DNA of 64,000 nucleotides, from the NCBI RefSeq assembly GCF_002086115.1, contig NZ_MVHJ01000002.1, positions 124,001 to 188,000 of the forward strand, given 5' to 3'. Under the pieces are notes generated by a model. That model did not search any database. It had not been told where the DNA came from and worked only from the letters and a program-made list of their open reading frames with translations. The translations under genes were made by a program, and so were the position numbers. This DNA comes from Mycolicibacterium bacteremicum. GTDB taxonomy: Bacteria > Actinomycetota > Actinomycetes > Mycobacteriales > Mycobacteriaceae. Below, piece by piece: positions 18,155 to 26,545 of the stretch (position 1 is its first letter; each line of letters starts with the position of its first letter).

Positions 18155-18170
18155 ATCTGGTATTCCAGAT
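18155..18170. promoter_or_regulatory. Palindrome, candidate NsrR operator
   Basis: ATCTGG at 18155-18160 and CCAGAT at 18165-18170 form an exact inverted repeat with the spacer TATT; flanking bases (GCA after, GAT before) extend a weaker symmetry. It lies 24 bases before the nsrR start, where a repressor would block initiation. NsrR regulators recognise AT-containing inverted repeats of this size and commonly control their own hmp. Binding is inferred. Confidence 0.5.
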
Positions 18171-18193
18171 GCAGGATTACTAGCGTCAGGGCC

Positions 18194-18640
18194 ATGCAAC
18201 TCACCCGGTTCACCGACCTGGGTCTGCGCACGATGATGCTGCTGGCCGCGGGGGACGCCGCCGATCGCCGCATCACCACCCGGACGATCGCCACCGGCGC
18301 CGACGCCTCCGAGCACCACGTCGCCAAGGCGGTCGCGCGGTTGGTCGACCTCGGCATGGTCAACGCCAAACGCGGTCGTGTCGGCGGGCTTTCGCTCACC
18401 GAGGCGGGGCGCACGGTGTCGCTCGGCTGGCTGGTGCGAAGGCTCGAAGGCGATACCGAGGTGATCGATTGCGACGGCGGCCGGCCTTGCCCACTGATCG
18501 CCGGGTGTCGACTGCGTCGCGTGCTGGCCGAGGCCAAGGAGGCCTTCTACCGCGAGCTCGACAACCACACCCTCCAAGACCTCACCGGCAGCGGCTTGCT
18601 GCCGGTCGTGACCCTCCCGCTGGAAAGGACCACCCGATGA
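18194..18640 (+). CDS. nsrR: NsrR, Rrf2-family nitric-oxide-sensing repressor
   Basis: A 148-residue Rrf2 protein. The winged helix covers about residues 1-75 (HHVAKAVARLVDLGMV as recognition helix). Three cysteines at 93, 99 and 105 (CDGGRPCPLIAGC) and Asp8 match the cluster ligands known from Streptomyces NsrR, which holds a [4Fe-4S] cluster destroyed by NO. The end overlaps the flavohaemoglobin start by ATGA, so repressor and target are one operon, as expected for autoregulated NO detoxification. Start ATG 18194. Confidence 0.9.
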   Translation: MQLTRFTDLGLRTMMLLAAGDAADRRITTRTIATGADASEHHVAKAVARLVDLGMVNAKRGRVGGLSLTEAGRTVSLGWLVRRLEGDTEVIDCDGGRPCPLIAGCRLRRVLAEAKEAFYRELDNHTLQDLTGSGLLPVVTLPLERTTR

Positions 18641-19773
18641 CCGTCGTCGCTGCGCACGAGGAACTGCAGCCCGCCCACGCCGAGATGATCAAGGCCACCC
18701 TGCCGTTGGTCGGAGCCAACATCGACGCGATCACCCGCACCTTCTATTCGCGGCTCTTCGACGCCCATCCGGCCCTGTTGCGCAACCTGTTCAACCGCGG
18801 CAACCAGGCCCACGGTGCCCAGCAGCGGGCGTTGGCCGCGTCGATCGCCACCTTCGCGACCCACCTGATCGACCCCGACCTACCGCACCCGGCCGAACTG
18901 CTCTCCCGGATCGGGCACAAGCATGCGTCCCTGGGCGTCACCGCCGACCAGTACCCGATCGTGCACGAGCATCTGTTCGCCGCGATCGTCGAGGTGCTGG
19001 GCGCCGAGACCGTGACCGCCGAGGTGGTCGAGGCGTGGGACCGTGTCTTCTGGATCATGGCCGACACGCTGATCGACATGGAGCGTGGCCTCTACGAGCA
19101 GGCCGGCGTGTCCGCGGGTGACGTCTACCGGCGCGCCCGGGTACTGAACCGGGTCGACGATCCCTCCGGGGCCGTGCTGGTGACCGTCGCATGCGAGGCG
19201 AACTTCGAACCTGGACAATATGTTTCAGTGGGGGTGACGTTGCCCGACGGCGCCCGCCAGCTGCGCCAGTACAGCCTGGTGAACAAGCCGGGTGACGGTC
19301 GGCTGACCTTCGCGGTCAAGCCGGCCGGCGAGGTGTCGGAGTGGATCCGGGACAACCTTCGCGTCGGGGATCTGGTCGATGTCACCGTCCCGTTCGGGGA
19401 TCTGCCGGTGCCGGCACCCGGGGTCCCGCTGGTGCTCATCTCGGCGGGCATCGGCATCACCCCGATGATCGGCATCCTGGAAACCTTGCCCGTGGATGCC
19501 CGGGTGCAGGTGCTGCACGCCGACCGCAGCGCGCAGACCCATCCGCTGCGGGAGCGGCAGCGCGAGCTTGTCGACGGGCTGCCCGGTGCGTCCTTGCAAG
19601 TCTGGTACGAGGACCTGATGTCGCTGGACGGCGTCGAGCTGCCCGAGGACGCCGAGGTCTACCTCTGCGGCAACGACGGATTCGTCCGCGCGGTGCGCGA
19701 TCAGCTGCTGGCCCGCGGGGTGACCCGGGTGCACAGCGAGCTGTTCAGCCCGAACGACTGGCTGTTGTCCTAG
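18637..19773 (+). CDS. hmp: Flavohaemoglobin, nitric oxide dioxygenase Hmp
   Basis: ATG 18637 overlaps the nsrR stop. The 378-residue protein has a globin domain (about 1-140, proximal histidine in IGHKHASLGV), a FAD-binding barrel (about 150-255, with LRQYSLVNKPG, the RxYS motif) and an NAD(P)H domain (about 260-378, VLISAGIGITPMIGILE and VYLCGNDGFVRAV). It oxidises NO to nitrate in the cytoplasm with O2 and NAD(P)H. The protein is slightly shorter than the E. coli enzyme but complete. It should be induced by NO through NsrR. The stop is 12 bases before the left hairpin repeat. Confidence 0.95.
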   Translation: MTVVAAHEELQPAHAEMIKATLPLVGANIDAITRTFYSRLFDAHPALLRNLFNRGNQAHGAQQRALAASIATFATHLIDPDLPHPAELLSRIGHKHASLGVTADQYPIVHEHLFAAIVEVLGAETVTAEVVEAWDRVFWIMADTLIDMERGLYEQAGVSAGDVYRRARVLNRVDDPSGAVLVTVACEANFEPGQYVSVGVTLPDGARQLRQYSLVNKPGDGRLTFAVKPAGEVSEWIRDNLRVGDLVDVTVPFGDLPVPAPGVPLVLISAGIGITPMIGILETLPVDARVQVLHADRSAQTHPLRERQRELVDGLPGASLQVWYEDLMSLDGVELPEDAEVYLCGNDGFVRAVRDQLLARGVTRVHSELFSPNDWLLS

Positions 19774-19785
19774 GGTTTCGGCCGT

Positions 19786-19839
19786 GAGATTCACATTAGG
19801 GACGTGTGACCGATCGGATGCGTCCCTGGTGTGAACCTC
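19786..19839. repeat. Left hairpin repeat flanking the AbiEi/DUF559-like gene
   Basis: GAGATTCACATTAGGGACG (19786-19804) and CGTCCCTGGTGTGAACCTC (19821-19839) form an imperfect 19-bp stem (three non-Watson-Crick positions) around a 16-base loop that contains CGATCG. Almost the same arms recur at 20717-20770 on the other side of the gene. It may also act as the hmp terminator, though no T-tract follows. Confidence 0.8.
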
Positions 19840-19875
19840 GGCCAGGTTGTCGGGGGCCGCTGCCGGCATCTGACC

Positions 19876-20718
19876 ATGGGCGTCTTTATCGGCAGCGAGG
19901 CCTTGGCGGCGGGCAAGGTCACTCGGAATGAACTCCGTCGGCGCTATAAGCGAATCTGTCCGAATGTCTACGGCCCGCCGAACCCGACGCTGCGTGAACG
20001 GGCGGAGGCGGCGTGGCTGTGGTCGAACCGTCGGGGAGTGATTGCAGGGGTGGCGGCATCTGCCTTGCATCACGCCAGGTGGGTCGCCGACGATGTTCCG
20101 ATCGAGATGCTCGGGCGGAGTACCCGGCCGGCCGCAGGCGTGATCGTCCGCAATGAGGTTTATGCGCCGGACGAGGTGATGACGATTCACGGGATTCCGG
20201 TGACGACTGCCGCTCGAACTCTTTTCGATCTGGGCAGGCATCTGCCACGAGATGAGGCGGTTATGCGGATGGACGCCTTGCTCTGGTGTTGGCAGGTGGC
20301 GGTGGACGAGGTGCTACCTCTGATCGACCGGTATCCGAGCGCCCGCAACATCCGCAGACTCAAAACCGCGCTCGAGCTGTCCGATGACGGAGCGGAATCG
20401 CCCCGCGAGACGTGGTTGCGGCTGGCCTTGACCGATGCGGGAATGCGACCGACCCGGACGCAGATCCCGGTCTTCGACGAGAAGGGCCGGATCGTGGCGA
20501 AGGTCGACATGGGCTGGGAGGACCTCAAGGTGGGCGTTCAGTACGACGGCCGCCAACATCAGACCGACCGGCAGCGATACATCCAGGATCTGAAGGTGAA
20601 CCGTGCGCTGGAGCAGCAGAAGTGGGCGATGGTCAGGGTGATCGCCGAGGACCGTCTGGGCGACACTCTTGCCCGAGTGGCGAGGACGCTGGAGGCCAGA
20701 CGAAGAAGCGCTGCTTGA
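19876..20718 (+). CDS. AbiEi-like/DUF559-type protein, possible Vsr-fold nuclease
   Basis: ATG 19876 (MGVFIGSEALAAG) gives 280 residues; a GTG at 19831 is in frame but lies inside the left hairpin, so the ATG is preferred. The N-terminal half resembles AbiEi-type antitoxin domains seen in many mycobacterial proteins (GKVTRNELRRRYKRI, then IHGIPVTTAARTLFDL). The C-terminal half resembles DUF559/Vsr-like endonuclease folds: VAKVDMGWEDLKVGVQYDG, then DLKVNRALEQQKWAMVRV. The usual 'VEYDG' acid is Gln here, so catalysis is uncertain. No AbiEii toxin gene follows. The stop codon lies within the right hairpin. Function unknown. Confidence 0.7.
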   Translation: MGVFIGSEALAAGKVTRNELRRRYKRICPNVYGPPNPTLRERAEAAWLWSNRRGVIAGVAASALHHARWVADDVPIEMLGRSTRPAAGVIVRNEVYAPDEVMTIHGIPVTTAARTLFDLGRHLPRDEAVMRMDALLWCWQVAVDEVLPLIDRYPSARNIRRLKTALELSDDGAESPRETWLRLALTDAGMRPTRTQIPVFDEKGRIVAKVDMGWEDLKVGVQYDGRQHQTDRQRYIQDLKVNRALEQQKWAMVRVIAEDRLGDTLARVARTLEARRRSAA

Positions 20719-20770
20719 GATTCACGTCAGGGACGTCCCCGTGCCGGAAAGCGTCCCTGATGTGAATCTC
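20717..20770. repeat. Right hairpin repeat flanking the AbiEi/DUF559-like gene
   Basis: GAGATTCACGTCAGGGACG (20717-20735) pairs with CGTCCCTGATGTGAATCTC (20752-20770) over 19 positions with a single G-T wobble, around a 16-base loop. The left arm begins in the stop codon of the gene. Both arms match those of the left repeat in 16 to 18 of 19 positions and are followed by GG/GGC, so this is a repeat family, not only a terminator. Confidence 0.85.
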
Positions 20771-20821
20771 GGCGGAGCGAACCCCGCGGAGACCCGGAAA
20801 ACCGCCCTCAGACCAGCCGTT

Positions 20822-20851
20822 TTGGCAGCAGGAACAGCGAGAATGTACCCT
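20822..20851 (+). promoter_or_regulatory. Probable promoter of the tRNA-Thr/tRNA-Met unit
   Basis: TTGGCA at 20822-20827 and TACCCT at 20846-20851, spaced by 18 bases, fit a sigma-A promoter (TANNNT in mycobacteria). The expected start is about 25 bases before tRNA-Thr. Confidence 0.5.
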
Positions 20852-20883
20852 CTTTAAGGCCCTACGGCCGAAGGTAGTGCAAG

Positions 20884-20956
20884 GCCCCCTTAGCTCAGTC
20901 GGCAGAGCGTTTCCATGGTAAGGAAAAGGTCAACGGTTCGATTCCGTTAGGGGGCT
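20884..20956 (+). tRNA. tRNA-Thr (anticodon GGT)
   Basis: A 73-base cloverleaf: acceptor GCCCCCT pairs with AGGGGGC, the D arm is AGCTCAGTCGGCAGAGC, the anticodon loop ATGGTAA has anticodon GGT, and the T loop contains GGTTCGATTCC. CCA is not encoded. Same place as thrT next to rpmG2 in M. tuberculosis. Confidence 0.95.
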
Positions 20957-20996
20957 CGGTGGACGCGCCCGGCGGAGCTCCGCCCGCGTCGATCGG

Positions 20997-21070
20997 GGCG
21001 GTGTAGCTCAGCTGGTTAGAGCGCACGACTCATAATCGTGAGGTCGGGAGATCGAGCCTCCCCACCGCTA
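20997..21070 (+). tRNA. tRNA-Met (anticodon CAT)
   Basis: A 74-base cloverleaf with acceptor GGCGGTG against CACCGCT (a G-T first pair), D arm GCTCAGCTGGTTAGAGC, anticodon loop CTCATAA and T arm GGGAGATCGAGCCTCCC. The first acceptor pair and lack of the initiator-type GGG/CCC anticodon stem indicate the elongator tRNA-Met. It ends 28 bases before rpmG2. Confidence 0.93.
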
Positions 21071-21097
21071 CAGGCAGAACAACGAGAGGCAAGAGAC

Positions 21098-21265
21098 GTG
21101 GCGTCGAGTACCGACGTACGGCCGAAGATCACTTTGGCCTGCGAGGTGTGCAAGCACCGTAACTACATCACGAAGAAGAACCGGCGGAACGACCCTGACC
21201 GGCTGGAGATCAAGAAGTTCTGCCCGAACTGCGGTCACCACCAGCCCCACAAAGAGTCGCGTTAG
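21098..21265 (+). CDS. rpmG2: 50S ribosomal protein L33
   Basis: GTG 21098, preceded by GAGAGG, gives 55 residues ([20 protein letters not shown]). Four cysteines as two CxxC knuckles (CEVC and CPNC) bind zinc, so this is the zinc-containing C+ form. It sits between tRNA-Met and hadA as rpmG2 does in M. tuberculosis. The longer in-frame start at 21038 lies inside the tRNA and is rejected. Confidence 0.95.
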   Translation: MASSTDVRPKITLACEVCKHRNYITKKNRRNDPDRLEIKKFCPNCGHHQPHKESR

Positions 21266-21274
21266 CCCCTGGTC

Positions 21275-21751
21275 GTGGCGCTGTCGGAGAAACTCGTCGG
21301 GAGGCATTTCCGCTACCCCGACGCCTACGAAGTCGGCCGCGAGAAGATTCGCGAGCACGCCGTAGCCGTCAAGAACGACGATGCTTTCTATTTCGATGAG
21401 GCTGTCGCCGCCGAACTGGGCCACCAGAGCCTGCCGGCGCCGCTGACGTTCATCTGCATCTTCGGCTACGCGGCGCAGTTGGCTTTCTTCAACGACGCGA
21501 ACATCGCGATCCAGGACGCACAGATCGTCCAGGTGGATCAGGCTCTCAAGTTCGCCAAGCCGATCCGGGCGGGCGATCGGTTGTATTGCGACGTCTATGT
21601 GGACTCGGTGCGACAGGCGCACGGCACCGACATCATCGTCACGAAGAACATCATCACCAATGAACACGGTGAGGTTGTGCAGGAGGCCTACACGACCCTG
21701 GCGGGGCGTTCGGGCGACGGAGAAGAGGGCTTTTCAGATGGCACTGCGTGA
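21275..21751 (+). CDS. hadA: (3R)-hydroxyacyl-ACP dehydratase subunit HadA
   Basis: GTG 21275 opens a 158-residue hot-dog fold protein (MALSEKLVGRHFRYPDAYEVGREKIREHA). HadA is the substrate-binding subunit that pairs with HadB in the FAS-II dehydratase of mycolic acid synthesis; it lacks the catalytic His/Asp pair of HadB. It shares its 3' end with hadB by 14 bases, suggesting translational coupling. Nine bases after the rpmG2 stop. Confidence 0.95.
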   Translation: MALSEKLVGRHFRYPDAYEVGREKIREHAVAVKNDDAFYFDEAVAAELGHQSLPAPLTFICIFGYAAQLAFFNDANIAIQDAQIVQVDQALKFAKPIRAGDRLYCDVYVDSVRQAHGTDIIVTKNIITNEHGEVVQEAYTTLAGRSGDGEEGFSDGTA

Positions 21752-22166
21752 GTTCAGTTCGGTCAGCGTCGGGGACACCCTCCCCGAGCAGACAATCCAA
21801 CTGACCCGTCAGGACCTGGTCAACTACGCCGGCGTCTCCGGCGATTTGAACCCGATCCACTGGGATGACGAGATCGCCAAGCAGGTCGGTCTGGACACCG
21901 CGATCGCGCACGGCATGCTGACCATGGGTCTGGGTGGCGGCTTTGTCACCAACTGGGTCGGCGACCCCGCCGCGGTCACCGAGTACAACGTGCGGTTCAC
22001 CGCCGTGGTGCCCGTGCCCAACGACGGCGTCGGCGCCGAGATCGTGTTCAGCGGGCGAGTGAAGTCTGTTGACGCCGAGTCGAAGTCGGTCACCATCGCG
22101 CTGTCTGCGACCACCGGTGGCAAGAAGATCTTCGGCCGTGCCATCGCGGTCGCGAAGCTGGCCTGA
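21738..22166 (+). CDS. hadB: (3R)-hydroxyacyl-ACP dehydratase subunit HadB
   Basis: ATG 21738 (MALREFSSVSVGDTLPE) lies inside the end of hadA; 142 residues, the same length as the M. tuberculosis protein. It carries the catalytic MaoC-like hydratase motif: DLNPIHWDDEIAKQVG (Asp and His) followed by AHGMLTMGLGG. HadB is the common catalytic subunit of HadAB and HadBC in the FAS-II cycle. Confidence 0.96.
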   Translation: MALREFSSVSVGDTLPEQTIQLTRQDLVNYAGVSGDLNPIHWDDEIAKQVGLDTAIAHGMLTMGLGGGFVTNWVGDPAAVTEYNVRFTAVVPVPNDGVGAEIVFSGRVKSVDAESKSVTIALSATTGGKKIFGRAIAVAKLA

Positions 22167-22169
22167 TTC

Positions 22170-22682
22170 ATGGCGCTGCGTCCCGACCTGCTCGGCATGG
22201 TCTACAAGTACCCCGAGGTGTTCACCGTCGGTCGTGAGCAGGTCAAGCTGTTCGCCAGGTCGGTCAAGTCCGAGCACCCGGCCTCGATGAACGAAGAGGC
22301 CGCCGCCGAACTGGGCCACGACACGTTGGTCGCCGGACCGACATTCGTGTCGATCCTGGCCAACCTGGTCCAGCAGGACTTCTTCCGCAATGTCGACGTC
22401 GGCATGGAGACCATGCAGATCATCCAGGTCGATCAGCGCTTCGTGTACACCCGCCCGATCAAGGTGGGCGATCATCTGCACGCGGAGCTGGAGATCATGT
22501 CGGTCGACAATCGGTTCAACGCCGACATCGTCGTCACCCGCAACATCCTGCGGGACGAGAACGACGAGGTGGTCATGGAGGCGTACACCACGCTGATGGG
22601 CCACGAGGGCGACAACTCCGTCTCGGTGCGCTACGACCGGGAGTCCGGACAGGTGCTGCGCACCGCAGATGCGGGGGATTAG
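22170..22682 (+). CDS. hadC: (3R)-hydroxyacyl-ACP dehydratase subunit HadC
   Basis: ATG 22170, three bases after the hadB stop; 170 residues (MALRPDLLGMVYKYPEVFTVGREQVKLFARSVK is too long to quote in full but is clearly a HadA paralogue). It pairs with HadB to act on longer meromycolyl chains. It is a HadA paralogue without the catalytic D/H motif. Confidence 0.95.
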   Translation: MALRPDLLGMVYKYPEVFTVGREQVKLFARSVKSEHPASMNEEAAAELGHDTLVAGPTFVSILANLVQQDFFRNVDVGMETMQIIQVDQRFVYTRPIKVGDHLHAELEIMSVDNRFNADIVVTRNILRDENDEVVMEAYTTLMGHEGDNSVSVRYDRESGQVLRTADAGD

Positions 22683-22694
22683 TAAGTAGTACTT

Positions 22695-22715
22695 GGACCG
22701 ATGTACACTCGGTCC
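22695..22715. terminator. Possible hairpin after hadABC
   Basis: GGACCGA (22695-22701) pairs with TCGGTCC (22709-22715) around a 7-base loop, followed by TCGGGGTTTT. It comes 12 bases after the hadC stop. A TACACT that resembles a -10 box lies in the loop, so this segment may serve as a promoter or a terminator. Confidence 0.35.
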
Positions 22716-22801
22716 TCGGGGTTTTCCCACTACAGCGCGCTGTCCGTCGGTTCGGAAATCGACCGATCGGAGAGCGCGCAACTGTGTGAGGCCCTGAACG
22801 A

Positions 22802-22874
<73 letters not shown>

Positions 22875-22942
22875 CTCAACTGAATACTCGACAAGTGTGG
22901 ACACTGGAAGGTGACCACACGTAACCAGACGAAAGGCATGCG

Positions 22943-23392
22943 GTGAGCGACGACAAGCCGGCACTGGGGCCTTCGGCGGACGAGGCGCCCGAGGGCGGCG
23001 AGACGGCCGGCCCGACCGCGGCAGCCGCCCGCCCGCTGCGTCCCACCGGAAAGCGGACGCGACGCGCGGCCGTCGGCGTCATCGATGACGAGACGGAGAC
23101 GTCGGAGACCGTCGAGTCCGGTGATGCCGACGCCGACTCCGGTGAGAAGGCAGCCAAGCGCACCAAGGCCGCCAAGCCGGCCAAGAAAGAGGGCTCGCGG
23201 GTCAACCCGTTCGCCTTCGTCTGGAACTACCTGAAGCAGGTCGTCACCGAACTGCGCAAGGTCATCTGGCCGAACCGTAAGCAGATGGTCACCTATACGA
23301 CTGTGGTCCTGGTGTTCCTGGCGTTCATGGTGACGCTGATCGGATTGGCCGATCTCGGGCTCGTGAAGCTCGTGGGAATCATTTTCGGCTGA
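22943..23392 (+). CDS. secE: Preprotein translocase subunit SecE
   Basis: GTG 22943 gives 149 residues; the ATG at 22938 runs into a stop. The long N-terminal part (about 90 residues) is acidic and Ala/Lys-rich, low-complexity and typical of actinobacterial SecE. The conserved core is WNYLKQVVTELRKVIWPNRKQM and a single transmembrane helix (YTTVVLVFLAFMVTLIGLADL). SecE stabilises SecY at the inner membrane. It heads secE-nusG-rplK-rplA. Confidence 0.95.
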   Translation: MSDDKPALGPSADEAPEGGETAGPTAAAARPLRPTGKRTRRAAVGVIDDETETSETVESGDADADSGEKAAKRTKAAKPAKKEGSRVNPFAFVWNYLKQVVTELRKVIWPNRKQMVTYTTVVLVFLAFMVTLIGLADLGLVKLVGIIFG

Positions 23393-23405
23393 CCCGGAAG
23401 TATGA

Positions 23406-24209
<804 letters not shown>

Positions 24210-24260
24210 TTTTCGGGCCCGGATATCGGCTGGGCCCAAGAGAGAAGGAAAAACCAGAGC

Positions 24261-24689
24261 ATGGCCCCGAAGAAGAAGGTCGTCGGGTTGATCAAGCTCC
24301 AGATCCAGGCCGGGCAGGCCAACCCTGCTCCGCCCGTGGGTCCGGCGCTCGGCCAGCACGGCGTCAACATCATGGAATTCTGCAAGGCGTACAACGCCGC
24401 GACCGAGTCGCAGCGCGGAAACGTCATCCCCGTGGAGATCAGTGTCTACGAGGACCGCAGCTTCACGTTCGCGCTGAAGACCCCGCCCGCCGCCAAGCTG
24501 CTGCTCAAGGCAGCCGGTGTGCAGAAGGGCTCCGGCACCCCGCACACCACCAAGGTTGCCAAGGTGACCTGGGACCAGGTGCGCGAGATCGCCGAGACCA
24601 AGAAGGAAGACCTCAACGCCAACGACATCGACGCCGCGGCGAAGATCATCGCCGGCACCGCCCGCTCCATGGGCATCACCGTCGAGTAA
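24261..24689 (+). CDS. rplK: 50S ribosomal protein L11
   Basis: ATG 24261, 142 residues, preceded by AGAGAAGGAAA. It begins [20 protein letters not shown] and contains [20 protein letters not shown], the conserved proline-rich start that contacts GTPase-associated rRNA. L11 organises the base of the stalk and is needed for factor-dependent GTP hydrolysis. Confidence 0.97.
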   Translation: MAPKKKVVGLIKLQIQAGQANPAPPVGPALGQHGVNIMEFCKAYNAATESQRGNVIPVEISVYEDRSFTFALKTPPAAKLLLKAAGVQKGSGTPHTTKVAKVTWDQVREIAETKKEDLNANDIDAAAKIIAGTARSMGITVE

Positions 24690-24759
24690 CTGGTACCAAG
24701 CAATCCGTGGGAGGGCCCGCTTCGGCCCGGCAACCACACCCTCTGAACTGGAGACATCA

Positions 24760-25476
24760 ATGAGCAAGAGCAGCAAGGCCTATCGCGAGGCCGCCGAGAA
24801 GGTGGACCGCGACAATCTCTACACCCCGTTGCAGGCGGCCCGCCTGGCCAAGGACACGTCGTCGAAGAAGCAGGATGCGACCGTCGAGGTCGCCATCCGC
24901 CTCGGCGTCGATCCGCGCAAGGCAGACCAGATGGTGCGTGGCACCGTCAACCTGCCGCACGGCACCGGCAAGACCGCGCGCGTCGCGGTGTTCGCCGTGG
25001 GTGAGAAGGCCGAGCAGGCTACCGCTGCCGGCGCCGATATCGTCGGCAGCGACGACCTGATCGAGAAGATCCAGGGCGGTTTCCTGGACTTCGACGCCGC
25101 CATCGCGACGCCCGATCAGATGGCCAAGGTCGGTCGTATCGCCCGTGTGCTGGGCCCGCGTGGCCTGATGCCGAACCCGAAGACGGGCACCGTGACCGCC
25201 GATGTGGCCAAGGCCGTCACCGACATCAAGGGCGGCAAGATCAACTTCCGCGTCGACAAGCAGGCCAACCTGCACTTCGTGATCGGCAAGGCGTCGTTCG
25301 ACGCCGAGAAGTTGGCCGAGAACTACGGAGCCGCCCTCGACGAGGTGCTGCGTGCCAAGCCGTCGTCGTCGAAGGGTCGTTACCTGAAGAAGGTCACCGT
25401 CTCGACCACCACCGGCCCCGGCATCCCGGTCGATCCGGCGGTCACCCGCAACTTCACCGAGGACGTCCAGGCCTGA
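24760..25476 (+). CDS. rplA: 50S ribosomal protein L1
   Basis: ATG 24760, 238 residues, starting [21 protein letters not shown]. The characteristic [21 protein letters not shown] is present. In many bacteria L1 represses its own operon by binding a stem in the rplK leader or intergenic region; a GC-rich hairpin (GGGCCC-type arms around CTT) sits in the 70 bases upstream, but L1 binding is only an inference. After rplA the conserved M. tuberculosis order ends. Confidence 0.97.
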   Translation: MSKSSKAYREAAEKVDRDNLYTPLQAARLAKDTSSKKQDATVEVAIRLGVDPRKADQMVRGTVNLPHGTGKTARVAVFAVGEKAEQATAAGADIVGSDDLIEKIQGGFLDFDAAIATPDQMAKVGRIARVLGPRGLMPNPKTGTVTADVAKAVTDIKGGKINFRVDKQANLHFVIGKASFDAEKLAENYGAALDEVLRAKPSSSKGRYLKKVTVSTTTGPGIPVDPAVTRNFTEDVQA

Positions 25477-25489
25477 GCCTGAACCCCAG

Positions 25490-26545
25490 TTAGTCCCGAA
25501 ACCCCGCCCTGGTGGCGGGGTTTCGGCGTTTCCAGGGATCGAACGGGACGGCGATGGTGGCCAGCAATGCCCGGTGATCGGTCTCGGGGATCGCGACGGT
25601 GTGGATCGACGTGACCGCCGAGTTGCGGGTCAGCACATGGTCGATGGTGATGACCGGCGGTATCAGGTGGTTGGGGGAGAAGGTCGGTGAGAAGCCGGCT
25701 CCGGTCTGCCGGACGCCGTCCTGATATCCGGTGTCCAGCAGATCGCGGAACTGACGGAAGTCGACGGTGCTGTTGAAGTCGCCGGCGATGATGACGGCGG
25801 CGTCACCAGCGGTCCGGGCGTAGTCGATGAGCTCGGATCTGGTGTGTTCGATGTTGTGGCGCCAGTGCTCGAAGGTGTTGGCGCCACCGGCGACCGGTGA
25901 CATCAGATGCACACTTGAAACCAGTGGATCGTTGCGAACACCGGGAACCTGGATTCGCACCGCGACGAAGTTGTTCTCATACTTCGACGGCGGCAGCCGG
26001 GTCAGCGGGAAACGGCTCCACAGGCCCATTCCCTCGGACTCCGGTCGAGGTACCAGGGCCGAGTACGGGAAGGCCGCATCGATACCGGCGTCGTCGAGCC
26101 GGGTGGCAGCCTCGGGGGTCAGCTCCGAGACGGTGATGACATCGGCGCTATCAGCGAGGTCGAGGAAGAAGTCGGCATCGGCATGGCCGTGCAGCAGGTT
26201 TGAGGACAGCACCCGGATCTGCGCGTGGGCGCCGACGTCGGCGGGCCGACCGCCGTAGTACCAGGGCAGTTGAACCGCCAGCGTGCCGACCATCGCCGCC
26301 ACCGCCAGCAGGGACAGCAGCGTGCGGCGCGAGAACACCAAAAGAACGACGGCCAGCAGCGCGATCAGCGGTAGGTAGGGCGAGGACGCGGCAAGGACCA
26401 GCGCCACGAGATTCGACAACGGCAACGTCCTGGCCGCCATGGCGACCGCCACGTAGATGAGCGCAGCCAGCCCGACGGCCACGGGGGCCGTCACCCGCAG
26501 ACGTGCACCGGATCGTCGGCGACGATCGCGGACCCGCGCACTCAT
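25490..26545 (-). CDS. Membrane-anchored endonuclease/exonuclease/phosphatase-family protein
   Basis: ATG 26545 overlaps the stop of the tyrosine phosphatase (ATGA). The 351-residue protein has about three N-terminal membrane helices (residues 18-90), then an EEP catalytic domain outside the membrane: VLSSNLLHGHAD, SELTPEAAT (Glu), AGDFNST (Asp/Asn) and ITIDHVLTRN with ETDHRALLA (final His). The EEP superfamily includes phosphodiesterases, sphingomyelinase-like and DNase I enzymes. Substrate unknown. A shorter paralogue sits at 63016-63933 near the other edge of the locus. The last codons lie in the rplA terminator hairpin. Confidence 0.8.
   Translation of the reverse strand: MSARVRDRRRRSGARLRVTAPVAVGLAALIYVAVAMAARTLPLSNLVALVLAASSPYLPLIALLAVVLLVFSRRTLLSLLAVAAMVGTLAVQLPWYYGGRPADVGAHAQIRVLSSNLLHGHADADFFLDLADSADVITVSELTPEAATRLDDAGIDAAFPYSALVPRPESEGMGLWSRFPLTRLPPSKYENNFVAVRIQVPGVRNDPLVSSVHLMSPVAGGANTFEHWRHNIEHTRSELIDYARTAGDAAVIIAGDFNSTVDFRQFRDLLDTGYQDGVRQTGAGFSPTFSPNHLIPPVITIDHVLTRNSAVTSIHTVAIPETDHRALLATIAVPFDPWKRRNPATRAGFRD
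25497..25525. terminator. Bidirectional hairpin terminator after rplA
   Basis: CGAAACCCCGCC (25497-25508) pairs without mismatch with GGCGGGGTTTCG (25514-25525) around a 5-base loop. It lies 20 bases after rplA and inside the last codons of the converging EEP gene (its C-terminal GFRD). A 12-bp perfect stem of this kind terminates well in mycobacteria. Confidence 0.85.

Noticed and set aside
19786..20770. Reading both hairpins only as terminators
   Set aside because: Possible, but the shared arm sequence and equal loop length indicate a repeat; kept as finding with this caveat.
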